From Monocercomonoides exilis (Eukaryota; Preaxostyla; Oxymonadida; Polymastigidae): DNA of 64,000 nucleotides. The position numbers and the translations under genes were made by a program. Below, piece by piece: positions 23,550 through 36,300 of this stretch. The notes below the pieces were generated by a model. That model was not told where the DNA came from. It saw nothing but the letters and a program-made list of their open reading frames with translations, and did not search any database. Within the stretch, counting starts at the first letter, position 1; the number at the start of each line of letters is the position of its first letter. The DNA lies in the NCBI GenBank assembly GCA_001643675.2, contig LSRY02000028.1:434001-498000 (forward strand). Reading direction: 5' to 3'.

Positions 23550-26500
23550 TTACGCGTTTTTGTGAGGATCCGAAACGTTTTTCTGTGTTTGTTTGAACTT
23601 TGGAATTCGAATGGGCGCAAAGCGAGAGAGATCTAGCTTTGTGCCTCTGTGAGAATTCAAAGAAGAGGACGGCTGAAGAGACAGACGGTGATGAACATTA
23701 TCCACCTGCCTTGGAACAGAAGGCACAGAAGAGTCTTTCTCATTTTCATCTTTGGTCGAAGAAACAAAGTTTATCTGCTCCTCGTTTTCATTCTCATTCG
23801 AGCGCTTTTTCTTGAACTGTGAATCAAATAAGACTGGGGCAGCTAATGAAGCAGGAAACAGAGACTTAGAATGCCTTGATTCAACCGTCATATTTGTGAT
23901 TCTGCTCTCCTTTAAAGGTGTTTCCTTGTGCAAATGGGACGAATTCTCAACAGGGGAAGTGCCTTGCATTGGTGATACCGAAGAGATTGAGGAAGGATTT
24001 TTCTTCTGATGCGTACTGCGTGTTTTTTTGCTTGTTGCATCATCCAGCGTTGATGACTGAATTGGAATAACAATTGTTTCATCATTCTTTACTGTTAATG
24101 AACTAGGACTTGTAAGAGAATCTGAAGGAGGACAAGTTTTGCGCATTATGGATGGCCTGCGAGTTTGAGACGGTGACGATGAAGACGAAGTTATTTTGCG
24201 ATCAGATGTTGTGACAGCTGCAGAAGAACCAGACGAAGTCAGAGGAACTATCGAATTCAGCCCAGAAGGAAAAGACGGTGATGTCGAAGGAAAGGCCATT
24301 GGTTGTTTGTGATGATGGAGATCGGCTCTCCTCTGAATGGGTGCTGCTGTTGCGGAAGCGGATTGTGCATGCTCATCGACTGCAGTTGATCCAGTTGAGG
24401 ATGTTTCAGTGGATGACGTGTCCTTGATAGACTCTGTGCAGTCACTTGGGGTGTCTTTGATCTTGGCACTTGCCTGTGCAAAACCCGATGAAAGAGAAGG
24501 CGCTGGGGACAAGGAATTGCCAGAAGAAGTACGAGAAGTCAGTGCACTGCGTGAAGAAGGAGTCACAGGGCTCGTTGCATTTGGAGTGTTGCTGAACTGT
24601 GTGTCGCTTAAAACGCTGAGTGTGCTGGCAGCAGAGCGAGGAGTTTGAACAGGAGGCGGATATTGCAGATTAAGAAGCTTGCCATCTGAACGGTTGACTT
24701 TATGAAGTTGTTCTGAATGAATTTGACTCGTTTTTGACTTTTGTGAATGTGTTGATTGTTTTGAAGAAAGCGAGGAGGAAGCAGTAGCAGAAGAAGGAAT
24801 AGAGGATGAGGAAGAAGAAGTCGACGCTGAAGAGTTTACGGAAAATTGCTGTGTGATCGAAGGAGAAGGAGACAACGAAATAGAAGAAGAACGTGCAGAG
24901 GATGTAGAAAGAGGGGAAGCTGGTCGAATATCTGCTGGATTTTGGGCTATTAACTCCTGTGTTGGGATCTGTGCATGTAATGGAGACGAAGCACGAGAAC
25001 TCGAACTTAATCTTTTTTGCTTCGTCAATGCAACATCAGATGAAGGAGAGCGGACATTCTGTCGCTTTACGTGGCATCCATACTCAACTTCAAACACCCT
25101 TACTTTGTCTTTGAACCCTTTTAGGGATTTTGGGGAAACTTCAATCGTCAGTACGTCCTTCATGTTTGCAACCAGAGCATTTGTTTCTTCAGAAATGAGG
25201 ATTTGCAACGGCTCAGCAACAGAACACAGACGAGATGCAAGATTCACCGCATCGCCAATCATTGTGTATTCCAAACGCTGAGTTGCACCTAAAAACCCAG
25301 CAATGGCTTTTCCAGTGTTGATCCCGATGCCAAGCTCGAAGTTGAAGAAAGGCGGATAAGCAAGCTGGTCTTCAGCGACTGACAGAGGCGAGGACGATCT
25401 GATTGCAGCAATGCTCTTCTTGTACTGCGCAAACGCTCTGTCGTACTTTTCTTTTCTTTCTTTGTTCCACTTCCAGATGGCCTGCCTGCACTCCAATGCA
25501 GCTATCACCGCCCTTGAGGCAATTTCCTGTGCAGAAAGCGTCCGATGCTCTTCCAACAGCGTTCCTCCCCACGTCACCATCATCATGTCGTCAATGTACT
25601 TGTCCAAAACACCATCATGACGGAACACACAGGAAACCATCTTGTCAAAATACTCATTCAGAAATGTGAACTGCTCAGAGTGTGTTTGGTGGCGGTAGAT
25701 CCTGCTGACGCCCTTTGGCTCTGCAAAGAAGATTGTTCCGTGCTGCACTTCAACGCAATCTCGCTGCATCAACTGAGCACTTGACATCGTCCTGTTCAGA
25801 GTGGCAAGCGATGATGAAGTGCTTGCATTGAAAAAGGGAAGCGAGGATGATGGGGATGGCTGATCTCCTGGTCGGAGGATGCGCTGCAGCAGTCTTTGCG
25901 GCAAAAAACGAGAAAGAGATTCATGTTCTTTCTCTTCCTTCAACACTCTATTCAACAATCGCTGGTTAACAACAACCTTTCCGATAGGTGCAGCGACAGA
26001 CGTGAGGAGCGAAAGGTCCTTCTTTGAGAAGGCGTCCTGCTGTGAGGAATCAAGCACCAGCACCCCAACAACCTCGCCCCCTCCAATCAGCGGCACCGCC
26101 AGCGTCGACCGCGTGTCCATCTGCACAATCGAATGAGACAAAGTCCACCGATCGTCGGATTGGCAGTCCCGTGATAGGATTGCCTGCTTCTGCCGCCGCA
26201 CATACTCTACAAGCTTCGACGAGAACACAAACTCTCCTTCTTTGTCTTCGCCGTCCCGCTCCCGCAGACGCGACGCAGCGAGCTTCATCTCTTTCTGCTT
26301 CTCCTCTGCCAGCAGCACAACTGCACTTTCAGCTGTGGGAAATAGTTGGAATAACACATCCTAAATGAAAAAAATAGAATATAAGAAATAAAACGAAGTA
26401 ATAAACAGATGTGAATTAAATAAAAATGATTTGCTGCAAACCAAGCATCGAGAAATCATGTTATCAACATCCATATCGCTTCCAGTTCGATTGAAAAGAT

Positions 26501-27095
26501 ACGCAACTCTGAGCCGTTCATAATCCTGCCGAAGCGTCTCTGCATCTGTAATTTGTTCACTGGGTGGAAAATCTATGTTTTCTGTGTTCAGCTGAACACC
26601 TTCTTCCATTTTGAAAATACGCTGTGCATGTGAAGACTGCCTGGTTCTGACGCTTTCAGTGGAAATTGTGAAATGAAGAAAACAGGTGCCCAGTGCGATC
26701 ATGTCCCCAGAGACTATTGGCTCTCCGAGATTCTCGCGGTTCTCACCAAACTGAATTCCAGGATGTCGCAAGTCATCAGCGGGAACTGGCTCTCCTTCAG
26801 GCGTTAAATGTTCAATCGCTTCCACTTTGTTTGAATTGATGTATGTTTCGTTTGTACTTCCACAATCCTTCAAATAATACCGCCTCTGCAACTTGTATAT
26901 GACTGCATGAAATTTGGACACGGTTTGATCGGATATTCTTATATTGGCAGTTTTCGCTCTGCCAATCACTGTACGAAAGTTCTTGATTTTGAATTCTTGA
27001 GGCTTTTCATGAGTTGGATGATAAGTGAGGATTCCCACTGTGACAATCGTTTCACTTGCATCAAAAGATTCGGTTCCATAAGATTTATAATGCAT
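23550..27095 (-). CDS. FHA-GAF-class III adenylate/guanylate cyclase
   Basis: Two exons (27095-26442 and 26360-23550) give about 1154 residues. An N-terminal FHA domain (about residues 20-145) has VIGRAK, SDQTVSKFHAVI and CGSTNETYIN, the phosphothreonine-binding signature. A GAF-like segment follows (about 210-350, with STLAVPLIGGGEVVGVLVLD). A class III cyclase catalytic domain spans about 425-610, with ELGIGINTGKAIAG, EYTMIGDAVNLASRL and CSVAEPLQILIS. The rest is a serine-rich tail of about 520 residues. FHA-GAF-cyclase order is known from bacterial cyclases. The first metal aspartate, normally in FADI, is Glu here (FFAEPKG, residue about 432). The second metal site reads DKYIDDMMM, with the Asp kept. 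It probably makes cAMP or cGMP, but the substituted metal ligand leaves activity uncertain. The start used is the first ATG of the frame. Confidence 0.88.
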
Positions 27096-27400
27096 TTTGA
27101 ATTTTGGCAAGTTATTATCAATTTACGAAATAAAAACAACACCCAAATTATAACAGAATGATTTTTAACGAAGTTCTTCCAATTTCCACTGAAGCTCCAA
27201 GCGGGCAACAAAGCTTTTTGTTAATTCAATTCGATCAAAGGCATAACATTTTCTTGTTTTGTTATTTTTTCGATTTTTGCTGGTTTGATATTTTTCGAAA
27301 ATGACAGTTAAACATTATCACAATCACAAAAAATATTGCTGATTTTTTATTGTAGAATGAAACAAGATGATCAATCGTTGTAAAAATAAATTCTAAAACA

Positions 27401-28447
27401 ATGGATTATGATGATGAATGCAGCATTCACATTGGAACTTCTGTAGCTCATCCTCTGTTGCGAAAATCTTTATTGGGAAGAACAAAAGTAATTGCAACAA
27501 AAGGAATGAAAGGAAACGAAACATTTGGCAGACCAAGCCCAAAAGAGCAATATGGAGTTGCAGAGCGTTTGCATTTTTTAACATTTTTTTAAGTTTAAAA
27601 TAAAAATAAAAACAAATGTATTTTTTTGCATTTTGCAATGTTTTAAAGTTCTTCATCATGAAGAATTTCGAGATTTATCAAAAATTAGACACGAGCGTAA
27701 TTTTCGAAGACTTAACAAGGAAGCAGTAAAGGCTTGCGTTTTTTGGACTTTGAACAAAACGTTTCATATTTTTATTCTATCGTTTAGATGGGGGTCACAA
27801 CATCAAGGGGAATGTATGCCTTTCGATATGATCATGACTATAGAATTGAAACTCCAAAAAATACATGGGTCAGTCATAATCCTGGGTTATACGATCGAAG
27901 CTACACATACGGAATTTCTTCAAAACCAGAGGGAATTATGAAAACGCTTATTGAAGGAAGATATGGAAGCGAATGGCTCGAACGAACGGCTGCAAAAGAA
28001 CGAGCAAGAACAAGAAGTGTTCCAATGGTTTATAAACAATTTATTTAATGCATTTGCACGTGTTAATCATAATTTTTGTTTTAATAATTAATTAATCAAT
28101 ATTATATATGTTTGAACGAAATCAAGAAACGCCCCTATACAGTTGACATATATGCAAGGACTACTAAGAGAGGCGGGTTGGGTCATTCAACCAAGCATCC
28201 GCTTGAAGATGCACAAGAAGCATTTGCAGAAAAAGACAGGAAACTTGCAACCGCTTCATTCAGAATGCGGCAGTCCATCGACGTCAGACCCAAGGTGAGC
28301 ACACGTTGGGAGCGTCCTCCACGTCGGCTGCCTCGTTTGAGGAAAGATTGGACAACTGGAAAGATGATTGAGGTTGATCCAAAGGATGATACGGTTGATG
28401 TCTTCGGGCATTTGAAGTACGAGCGTTCAATGAAAAGAGATATTTGA
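27401..28447 (+). CDS. Basic protein of about 270 residues, unrecognised
   Basis: Four exons (27401-27566, 27649-27725 or -27737, 27788-28027, 28127-28447) make an in-frame protein ending at TGA 28447. The second donor is ambiguous because GTAAAG and GTTTTT both keep frame. The protein is rich in Arg, Lys, Tyr and Pro with few hydrophobic residues. It carries NETFGRPSPKEQYGVAERL in the first exon, KNTWVSHNPGLYDRSYTYG in the third, and RPPRRLPRLRKDW near the end. Short FGxP...YGV phrases of this kind occur in axonemal microtubule-associated proteins such as the CFAP21/EFHB group, so a flagellar role is a weak guess. It is divergent from the cyclase, with 305 bp between starts. Confidence 0.6.
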
Positions 28448-29291
28448 ATTAAAATAGAAGTCATCGAGCTCGCGAGATTATTGACAGAAATTTATTCAGC
28501 AAATAGATTTGAGAGGAAAATTAATTGCGTTTTGATTTTTTCTATTTAAATTTTCTAATATAACTTCAATTTTCAGTACTTTTTTAAATTTTTAACTTTA
28601 TGAATTTTATGTGATTTTTTAGCGCGTTTATTCTTTTGTTCATCAGATTAGTTTTTTTTAAAGCTATTTTGACTTTCGCTGTCATTGACAACATATTCCC
28701 TTTTGAAGTTCAATTCGTTTGTTGCATGTTACACAATGACATTAGGGAAATAAAAATTGAAACATAAAACGATTATGTGCCAAAAACTAATTGAAGTAAA
28801 GAGCACATAATTTTTAAGAACTTGTAAAACCTTGCAATTCCTCAGAGAAAAATTCTTCTTTGTAAGTGAATTTTCTTCATTTTTGAATTAGAATAATCCA
28901 ACAGTCAACAAAATTCAATAATATTCAAGCATAATATATTCTTCATATAATTTTTTGCTTCACATAAACATTATTTCATTTCTTCTATCCAAAATATATA
29001 ATTAATGCGCACCAAATGAATGTGTTTTCTGAGTAACGTGAGCGAGAAAGCGAGTCAAAATATCTTCCAATATCATCAATCGCATTTCTTTTCCTCTTCA
29101 AAAAAATCATCACAATATCAATCCTTCCAGTGAAATGGGAAAAGATGGCCAATTACTTTATCATCTTAAATACATTTGTAAAAAAATAAAAAAATTAATC
29201 AACATTTTAAAAATAAAAACCAAAAATACATAAAAAAAAATTAATTATCGCACAATTTCAGCAGCTTTTCATTTACTTTTATTAAAATATT
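28448..29291. other. AT-rich intergenic region
   Basis: I see no gene in these roughly 840 bases, which lie between convergent gene ends. Confidence 0.6.
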
Positions 29292-30818
29292 TCAATTAGT
29301 TTTCTCATTAGCTTCATCATCGAGAAGATACTGCTTTCCAACAGGCGAAATAGTGTCTTGACTTGGAGATTGAGAGCGCGACTGAGAACGAGAACGAGAA
29401 CGAGACTTTGAACGAGATTGGGAGCGAGAAAGATGGCGAGAAGACGCCCTCGAATTCGAGCGCGACCTTGATTCAGAGTCATCGCGTGTGTGGTTCGAGC
29501 GCAACGCTGGGGATTGAGACCTCTTCCTCGCGCTTAGCTCGTCCTTACTCTCTCCCCACGACGACGAGTCCTGCACATTTGCATCTGCCCCCACGTCTCC
29601 AGTGTTCCACGACGTACCAGTCTCCGCACTCTGGCCCCAGCTGTCGCTTGTTTCTGAAGCTTTTCCATACGGATCGATTCCCCAGCTGTCATTCTCCGAG
29701 AAGCCCGATCTTTCTCTTCCTCTTCTCGGTCCGTGCTGGTCGCGCATTTTATCTTTCTCGTCTTTGCCAATATCCCAGTCGATCCGAATGGGACGACCAT
29801 CCAGCTCATATCCATGCATTTTCCTCATTGCCTCCTCTGCGTGCTCGTGTGTGTCAAATGTGACAAACGCAGTTCCTCGGCTCATTTTAGTTTGGTTGTC
29901 CACATTAATGACAACTTCCTTTACGACTCCTGATGTATTTGATTCAAACAACTTTTTCAAATCTGATTCTCTGGTAGTATAAGGCAAATTTCCAACAAAT
30001 AAGTAGGTTGATGTTGCAATTTGCTCCAATGTGAACCGTGAAGACTTAGAAGGAGGTGCTCTAAAAACTTTTCCGCTTGTCGATTCAATTGATCTTATAT
30101 CACCTCTCGAGTGTTCGTCTCTTGTATCGTATCTCGATTTTCGATGATACTCAGATCGCATTCCCTTTTCATATGGCATCATCGGTGGAAATCGAATCAT
30201 TGGGATTGGTCTAAAGGTTGGAGGAATTGGAATAAAGGCACCTCTTCTTGGAGCAGGAAATGGCATCATCATTGGAGGTGGAAGAAAATGATGCCCGTGA
30301 AAATAATCAAATCTATCATCATAATCACGCGAACTTGAACGGCTTTTATGATTGTGATGCTTCGTGCTGTGATGATGGTGGCTGTGGCTTTTGCTAACTT
30401 TTTTAGTGGAACTGCTTCGATGCCTTCGCTTACTTTGTGAATCTGAAGAATGTGATGAAACAGATTTGCTGTGATTGTGTTTGTGATGATGCTTTTTGGA
30501 GGTTGAGCGTTTACTCCTGGAAGAAGAATGTTTTTTATGCGATCTGTGGTGTTTTGATGATCTTTCATTTCTCTTTGGAGATTCAGAGGGCGAGCGTGAT
30601 TTAACATCTCGATAATTTTCAGTTTGATCCACTTCTTCGTGCGATGATGAATGTTTTGATTGATGAGAAATTGAATGACCGTACATTGATCTCATTGGCA
30701 TTGTTTGCTGAGGATAAAAAGAAACTGGATATCCTGACGCTCCTTGAACCCCTGGCTTTTGCCTGTAAGAATGTTGCATATTTGGAGAATAATGAGACTG
30801 ATACTGTGGTGAGCTCAT
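29292..30818 (-). CDS. SR-type RNA-binding protein with one RRM
   Basis: An intronless frame of 508 residues. The N-terminal 180 residues are rich in Ser, His, Arg and Lys (RS- and HS-type repeats), followed by a Pro/Met/Phe-rich stretch. A single RRM occupies about 268-352, with RNP2 LFVGNL and RNP1 RGTAFVTF. A Trp/Asp-rich linker then leads to a C-terminal Arg-Ser dipeptide domain. This is the composition of SR and SR-related splicing regulators, which bind pre-mRNA in the nucleus and are controlled by phosphorylation of the RS domains. Which orthologue it is cannot be told. The start ATG lies 166 bp from the divergent coiled-coil gene. Confidence 0.87.
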   Translation of the reverse strand: MSSPQYQSHYSPNMQHSYRQKPGVQGASGYPVSFYPQQTMPMRSMYGHSISHQSKHSSSHEEVDQTENYRDVKSRSPSESPKRNERSSKHHRSHKKHSSSRSKRSTSKKHHHKHNHSKSVSSHSSDSQSKRRHRSSSTKKVSKSHSHHHHSTKHHNHKSRSSSRDYDDRFDYFHGHHFLPPPMMMPFPAPRRGAFIPIPPTFRPIPMIRFPPMMPYEKGMRSEYHRKSRYDTRDEHSRGDIRSIESTSGKVFRAPPSKSSRFTLEQIATSTYLFVGNLPYTTRESDLKKLFESNTSGVVKEVVINVDNQTKMSRGTAFVTFDTHEHAEEAMRKMHGYELDGRPIRIDWDIGKDEKDKMRDQHGPRRGRERSGFSENDSWGIDPYGKASETSDSWGQSAETGTSWNTGDVGADANVQDSSSWGESKDELSARKRSQSPALRSNHTRDDSESRSRSNSRASSRHLSRSQSRSKSRSRSRSQSRSQSPSQDTISPVGKQYLLDDEANEKTN

Positions 30819-30984
30819 GTCTGCTTCCGCTGTATTTTTTCTTGTAGATTGATCAATAAATTATTTTTTTCTTTATTCTCTTTTCTCATTTGCAACTTCT
30901 ATTTGTTATTTTTCGATACATGAAATATTTATTGTTGATTATTTCACTTAACAGTGTTTTGACAGTTTAAAGGAACCTTAATTA

Positions 30985-32756
30985 GTGATGAACAATATAA
31001 AAGATGGATTTTTGAACGAAGTTGAGTTTGGAGAAGCGCCACTGCCATATCTGCGTGATTGTTTGACGCCAGAAATTTTAGAAACGCTTTGGATGCTTCC
31101 ATCTGAAGATGAAATGCGAGAAACTCTCGAATCAGACATTTTCAATTTTGGCGATTGGCTTTTCAGAGGCGATAACAGGGCAGATATATTTACCGACTTT
31201 TATCATAAAGTGATAATGTTCGCTCAGTATTTCTCTTATTATTGAAGATTGAAGAAAATTTATTTTCCTTTTCAAGGTTTTGTAAGAATTCAGGCTTTAC
31301 TCCATCAACAACATGCGCTTTTCTTCACATATTTTCTGATGTAGATATGCAATCGAGAGGTTTGCTAATCCATTTTTAAAAATATTCAGAAATACAACAT
31401 TGCAAAATTAATAAAAATTACATTGAACAGCCCAGAAGCTATCGATTGATGACAGCCTTTCCCTGCTGAAAAACAATGTTGTTGTACCTTATGTTTTTCC
31501 TGTTAAAGTTCCTGATGTTGTTGAAGATTCTCGACCTGTGTCGCGGTTGACAATCCAAACGCAGAAAGAGAACTCTTCGTCCTCAACCCTGCTCCCCTTA
31601 ACTCCTGGAAAAGATATATCTGCCTCAAAACCGACAACACCAGAACCAAAAAAGAGAGCAGAAAAAGAAGAGAAGAGAGGGCAAACGCCTAAAGCTAAAA
31701 GGAAAGGAAAGAACGCAAAGAAGATAGAAGTTGAAGAAGAACAGCAAAATCCTTCAGAATTATCTGATTCGTTGCTAAAAGACTCATCTGATAATTCAAA
31801 GGCAACAGAAAGCGAATTTAAAATTTCTAGCGATCATGAATCATCAGCATTATCAAGTGCGTCTGCATTTCATGAGAAAGCTGTTCCAAAAGCACTTGTT
31901 GTGACGTTTTTGCCGAATCAAGTTGAATTGTTTTGCTCTTATGTGATGGACAGCTATTATCGCAATTACAGACTGTTTCAGCGTGTGTTTAATGGGAAGC
32001 CGCGTTTAACAAAGCACGTTTGTCCTTTTCTTTTGTTTTTGCTTTTGCCTGTGCTCATGCTTTGCTTCTATAAAAAAATTTTTTCTTCATTTCATTCAGA
32101 ACTGTTTCAAGCAAGTTATTCCTTCAGTTGCGTTTCCACCTCTTTCATCTGCAATTACTTTAAAAGAGCATCAAGAAATCATGGAGAAGGTGTGCAATTG
32201 GTTTTGTTCTCAATTGCAATCAATGCTTTTTTTAATTATTATTATTATTTTTACTCGACGCTTTCTGTGTGTGTTTATTCAGAAACGATTGGAAGAAGAA
32301 GAAAAAGAAAAAGAGCTGGAAGCAGAGTCCTGGAGGAGGAACGAAGCAAAGCAAAGGGCGGAAATGGAAAAGGAAGAGCATGCAATGAGATGTGTGATGC
32401 AAAAGGTATTGTACTGACTTGTTTGGATAAATGATCTCAATTCTGATTTATTATTATAATTAATATTTTTTTTTTTTTTTGCAACAATTCAGGAAGCTGA
32501 AATACAAGAATATGAGAGAAGAAAAGAAATTGAAGAATCTGAAAGACTTTTACCAAAGCCGGTGCTCGACAAAGCTGTTCAGGATATTATTGATGCGACG
32601 ATTATGAAAAGCGGAGAAGAGATTGACTCAACGCTTTCAAATCCTCTTCAGCAAATGCTTCGAGACATTCTATCGGATATAGCAACAAAAATTAACATTG
32701 AAAATCAAGAAAGTAAAAAAGAAATTGAAAAGGTCACCAAGAAGAAGAAGAAATGA
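30985..32756 (+). CDS. Coiled-coil protein of about 453 residues, unrecognised
   Basis: Six exons (30985-31209, 31287-31359, 31431-32017, 32100-32189, 32283-32405, 32493-32756) keep one frame from ATG to TGA. The N-terminal part is globular and acidic (LPYLRDCLTPEILETLW). The middle holds a Lys/Ser-rich disordered block, then VELFCSYVMDSYYRNYRLFQRVF. The C-terminal third is a Glu/Lys coiled coil (RLEEEEKEKELEAE, EAEIQEYERRKEIEESERLL) ending in a poly-Lys tail. I do not recognise the family. Similar layouts are common in flagellar and microtubule-associated proteins, which is only suggestive. Two donors are atypical (GTGATA, GTGTGC), and for the first intron I chose the acceptor TTTGTAAG over an earlier TTCAAG because only it preserves frame. 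Confidence 0.68.
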
Positions 32757-32867
32757 ATCATATTCGTTTTTTCTTAAACTTTCAATTGTTTGATCATTAA
32801 CCATATCATTTTCACTTTTTCATTTCATTAGATTTTTCTTGAAAGTTCACGTCATTATACATTTCAT

Positions 32868-33278
32868 ATGGATATCATTACGAAAGCACAAAATGTTTTA
32901 AATGTTTTGTCATCGCAATTCATCGATGCACTTGGAGAATATCCAAGAAAAGCAGAAGAAACATTTAAGTCAAAACCACAGGAGAGCCAAATTCTGATTG
33001 TTCAACAAGCAGAAGCAATTATGAAAAATATTTTGCAATGCAGCGTTGAATTTGATGGGCTTGCTGATTCCATCAGATTTCTTGGAGATGAAAATAATCA
33101 ACGCGAAAGGATTATTGAATTAACAAAGGCGCTAAAAGAGGCCGATGAAGAAATCAAAGATCTGAGCACTCAAACAGAGGAAATGTTAGGTACTTTGAAA
33201 GCAGAAAGAGAAGATCTTGTGCAATCATTTCTTGGAGAATACCAAGCTCAATCGTCATCCGATGATTCCGTTGAGTAG
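32868..33278 (+). CDS. MED21: Mediator complex subunit 21
   Basis: A single-exon frame of 136 residues with the layout of MED21/Srb7, the small helical subunit of the Mediator middle module that partners MED7 and bridges RNA polymerase II regulation. Family features are the N-terminal helix DIITKAQNVLNVLSSQFIDALG, the central IVQQAEAIMKN helix, and FDGLADSIRFLGDE, which parallels the IDVLIDSLP segment of human MED21. The long C-terminal coiled coil ends shortly after LKAEREDL. Length is close to the human protein (144). It starts 111 bp after the coiled-coil gene and ends 118 bp from the convergent nephrocystin-4 gene. Confidence 0.78.
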   Translation: MDIITKAQNVLNVLSSQFIDALGEYPRKAEETFKSKPQESQILIVQQAEAIMKNILQCSVEFDGLADSIRFLGDENNQRERIIELTKALKEADEEIKDLSTQTEEMLGTLKAEREDLVQSFLGEYQAQSSSDDSVE

Positions 33279-33396
33279 CCTCCTTCTATGATTTTTTTAA
33301 TAGCATTTAATTTTAAAACTTGTATGTATAAGTAAATAGAAAATTATATTACAGATAATGATTGTTTTTGAAATGAAAAAAATAAAAGTGAAATGC

Positions 33397-36300
33397 TCAT
33401 TGATTGAGAACAAGTTCTTGAAGAGAGAGTTCCTCGATAGGAGGATTTCTATCAAAAGTGAGATGAATAACAAATGCTTCCTGCAAGACTATGTCAATTC
33501 CGTCTTCTGCGCTTATGAAAATAGCAGCAGATATTTGACATGGTTGAGAATGTGGAACAACATGAAATTCTATGGAAAGCATTTCATTCGGATGAAGCTT
33601 TGCATGCTTTCCTGTTAGTAGCAAAAGATCTGGACGATCTGTTGAGAATATGAAATTGTGTGCTTCTTTGAATTGATTGTAAAATATAAGATGCTGTGGA
33701 AATGATTTATTCAGAGGCACGGACAATGTAAACTGTTTGTATTGTTGAGGCATTGAACAGTTGCTTGTTACAAACAGCATTCGCTTGATATCTGCAGTGT
33801 CCTTCTCCATCATTGTTATCACACCTCCGCGGCGGCCTGGCAGCAACGAGCACAACACATAATTCACTCCTTCGCCTGGAGAGCCAAGACCACCGTCTTC
33901 AAACAGCGAGTCTCCACCTTGTGTCAATCGTAGCTCGCTTGAGGCTGGCGATATGGCAGACGGCCCCATCCCTCTTTCCATCCGCTTGCTCTGGGCAGCC
34001 CTGCGTATCTCGTTGACAATCTCAATCGGGATTGCTGAAGCGATCAGATGGGAGAGCGGATTGGCGTGGAACACAGGAAGTGTCGGAAGTATTTCTCTCC
34101 GAAGGTCAAACGCCTCAAATAGACGAACAGAATCGCCAACGAGAGAAGAGATAGAGAGATGCGGTAGATGGCACACGACGACCTCCCAAATCTCAAACAG
34201 CGATCCTCCCCATTCGTCGTTGAACAGCGCCACTTTGAAGCGGAATGGCTGGAAGCACGGGGCAGCGGGACAACGGAAGCGTATCGACTGGAGAGGAGCT
34301 GGGGAGTATGTGACAAGCGACTCGGCAGCAATGCCAACAGAAGAAGTGGAAAGAACGACTTTTTTGATGGATGCCGAGGAAGATGAAGAAGATGATGATG
34401 AAGTCAGAGAAGAAGAGGAGAAGACTGAAGGAGATGTGGCAGATTGCAGCTGTGAAGAAGCAGAGATTGGTGCTGGCGAATACGAAGTGAAAGGCTGAGG
34501 AAATGGGATTGATATGCTCACTGCGGAATCAAGAGGCACGCCTTCTGGCTGGAAGAAACGGAATGTTCTGTCGACAGTGTCGTTCGAAGGGCAAACAACC
34601 ACATGGCTTGCTGCAACGACGCTGCTGCTGAATCTGTCAGAGATGGCAACCTGATAAAGCGACGGGTTGATTGCGGGGCTGTCTGAAAGAACGTCTCCGC
34701 CTGGGTTTCTCCTCTGACTTATGCCTTCGGTGCCAAAGGAAGGATACAGCCCCAGAGCGGTTGGTGGTGCTGGTGACGTGGAGGCCGCTGAGGCAGCATC
34801 GATCTGAAATGCGGTGTAGACTTCGCCGCCGTTAAATGATTGGTACAGCAATGGAATCAGTACATTAGCACGTGGCGGGACTTTGAATGAAGGCACTCTC
34901 TTTGTTGTGTCGTTGATGGAGGATGGGAAGCTCGGGCGGGACGAAATAATTGTTTGACTCATTTGTGAAGATGAACCAGACATTGAGGAAGAAGAAGAAG
35001 AAGAAGAAGAAGAAGAAGAAGAAGAGGCTGATGCAGAGGAAGATGATTGACTGCCTTGAGAAGGATAGACGAGAGAAGGAGGCCCCTGAAGGGTGTCTGG
35101 ATAGTACAGCCCCTGGAAGTATACTGCTTCTTCTTCAGTCAGCACAAACAGCTCCAACTGAGAAGAGCCCGAAGAGCGAGCATCGCTGCTTCTGCCTCTG
35201 CTTCCGTTGGCTGTGCCGCCGCGTGTTATTTCAGCGACAGACACTTCGATCGTCATTTCTTCGGAACGAGGATTGAAGAACGGGATTTGGATGAATACTG
35301 GGCGAGCAAAAGAAGGATAGATCACTTTGGTCACACAAGATTGGGCGAATGCAATGTTTTCAAGCTGCTTCTCTTTCGTCTAAAATTGAGTCAAATGAAA
35401 TAATCATAATCAAAAATTAGCATGAAAGGGGGAAAAAATGATATCCAAAACAATGAAACAAATTTGTTGCAGAAGAACAATAAATCGATGGAGGGAAAAA
35501 AAGCAAAGAAAGAAAAAAGAAAAAAAAAAAAAAGAAAACGAGCAGATAGCACATACTAATTCTCTCTCCATTCTGACCGAAAGCGACTGTCTCCCGCTGC
35601 GTGCGATTTCCGCCTCCGACGGGACAGCCGCCTCTTTTGCCGAGGCGCCCGAAGCCTTCGCGAGCTCCGACACCCAAAAGCCGTTCCGCGGGTTCAGTGT
35701 ACCGAGCGAGAACGAGCGGGCCTGGGCGACAGAGCTGAGCTCGCGGAGGAAGACGGGCAGCGGCAGCGCCGGGTGCACCCGCCGGTGTGTCACTGAGAGG
35801 TGCAGCTTGCCCAGGCACTGACTGTACGGCGGGGGTGTGTTGCTCAGGCGGTGTGGGGACAGCATGATGTGCTGTTGGTCTTCGATGGTGGATGACTGCG
35901 GTGGAAGTGTTGGCCATATCCCAAGCTCAAAACGAAGCGTGGTCTCGTTGGAGGCTGAAAAATAAGTTAAAAAAAAGAGAGAAGATTGAAAGAAATAAAG
36001 TGGAGAAATAAAGAGATAAATATGGATATTCAATGAGAAATAAGAAACGTTTTAAGTTATGATTCATTCAATTTACAAAGAAAAGTTCTCAAAATTTTCA
36101 AACCTTCCACCTGTGACGCATCCACAAACGGAGCAAAGCTTGCGAGCGGGAGTGAAACAGAGCCGAAGTTGATGCCTGTGTTGAAGTCGAAGATGTCGAT
36201 GAGCAGATTGCGCGAAGAAAGATACTCTGCCAACGTCAGCGGGGTGTTGTGGGGCGTCGGCCAGCGGTCGTCAATCAGAGGAAACGGAAGTTCCTTCACG

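Noticed and set aside
27401-28447. Firm assignment as a CFAP21/EFHB flagellar protein
   Set aside because: Only short FGxP/YGV-type phrases match and no EF hands are visible, so it was left unnamed.
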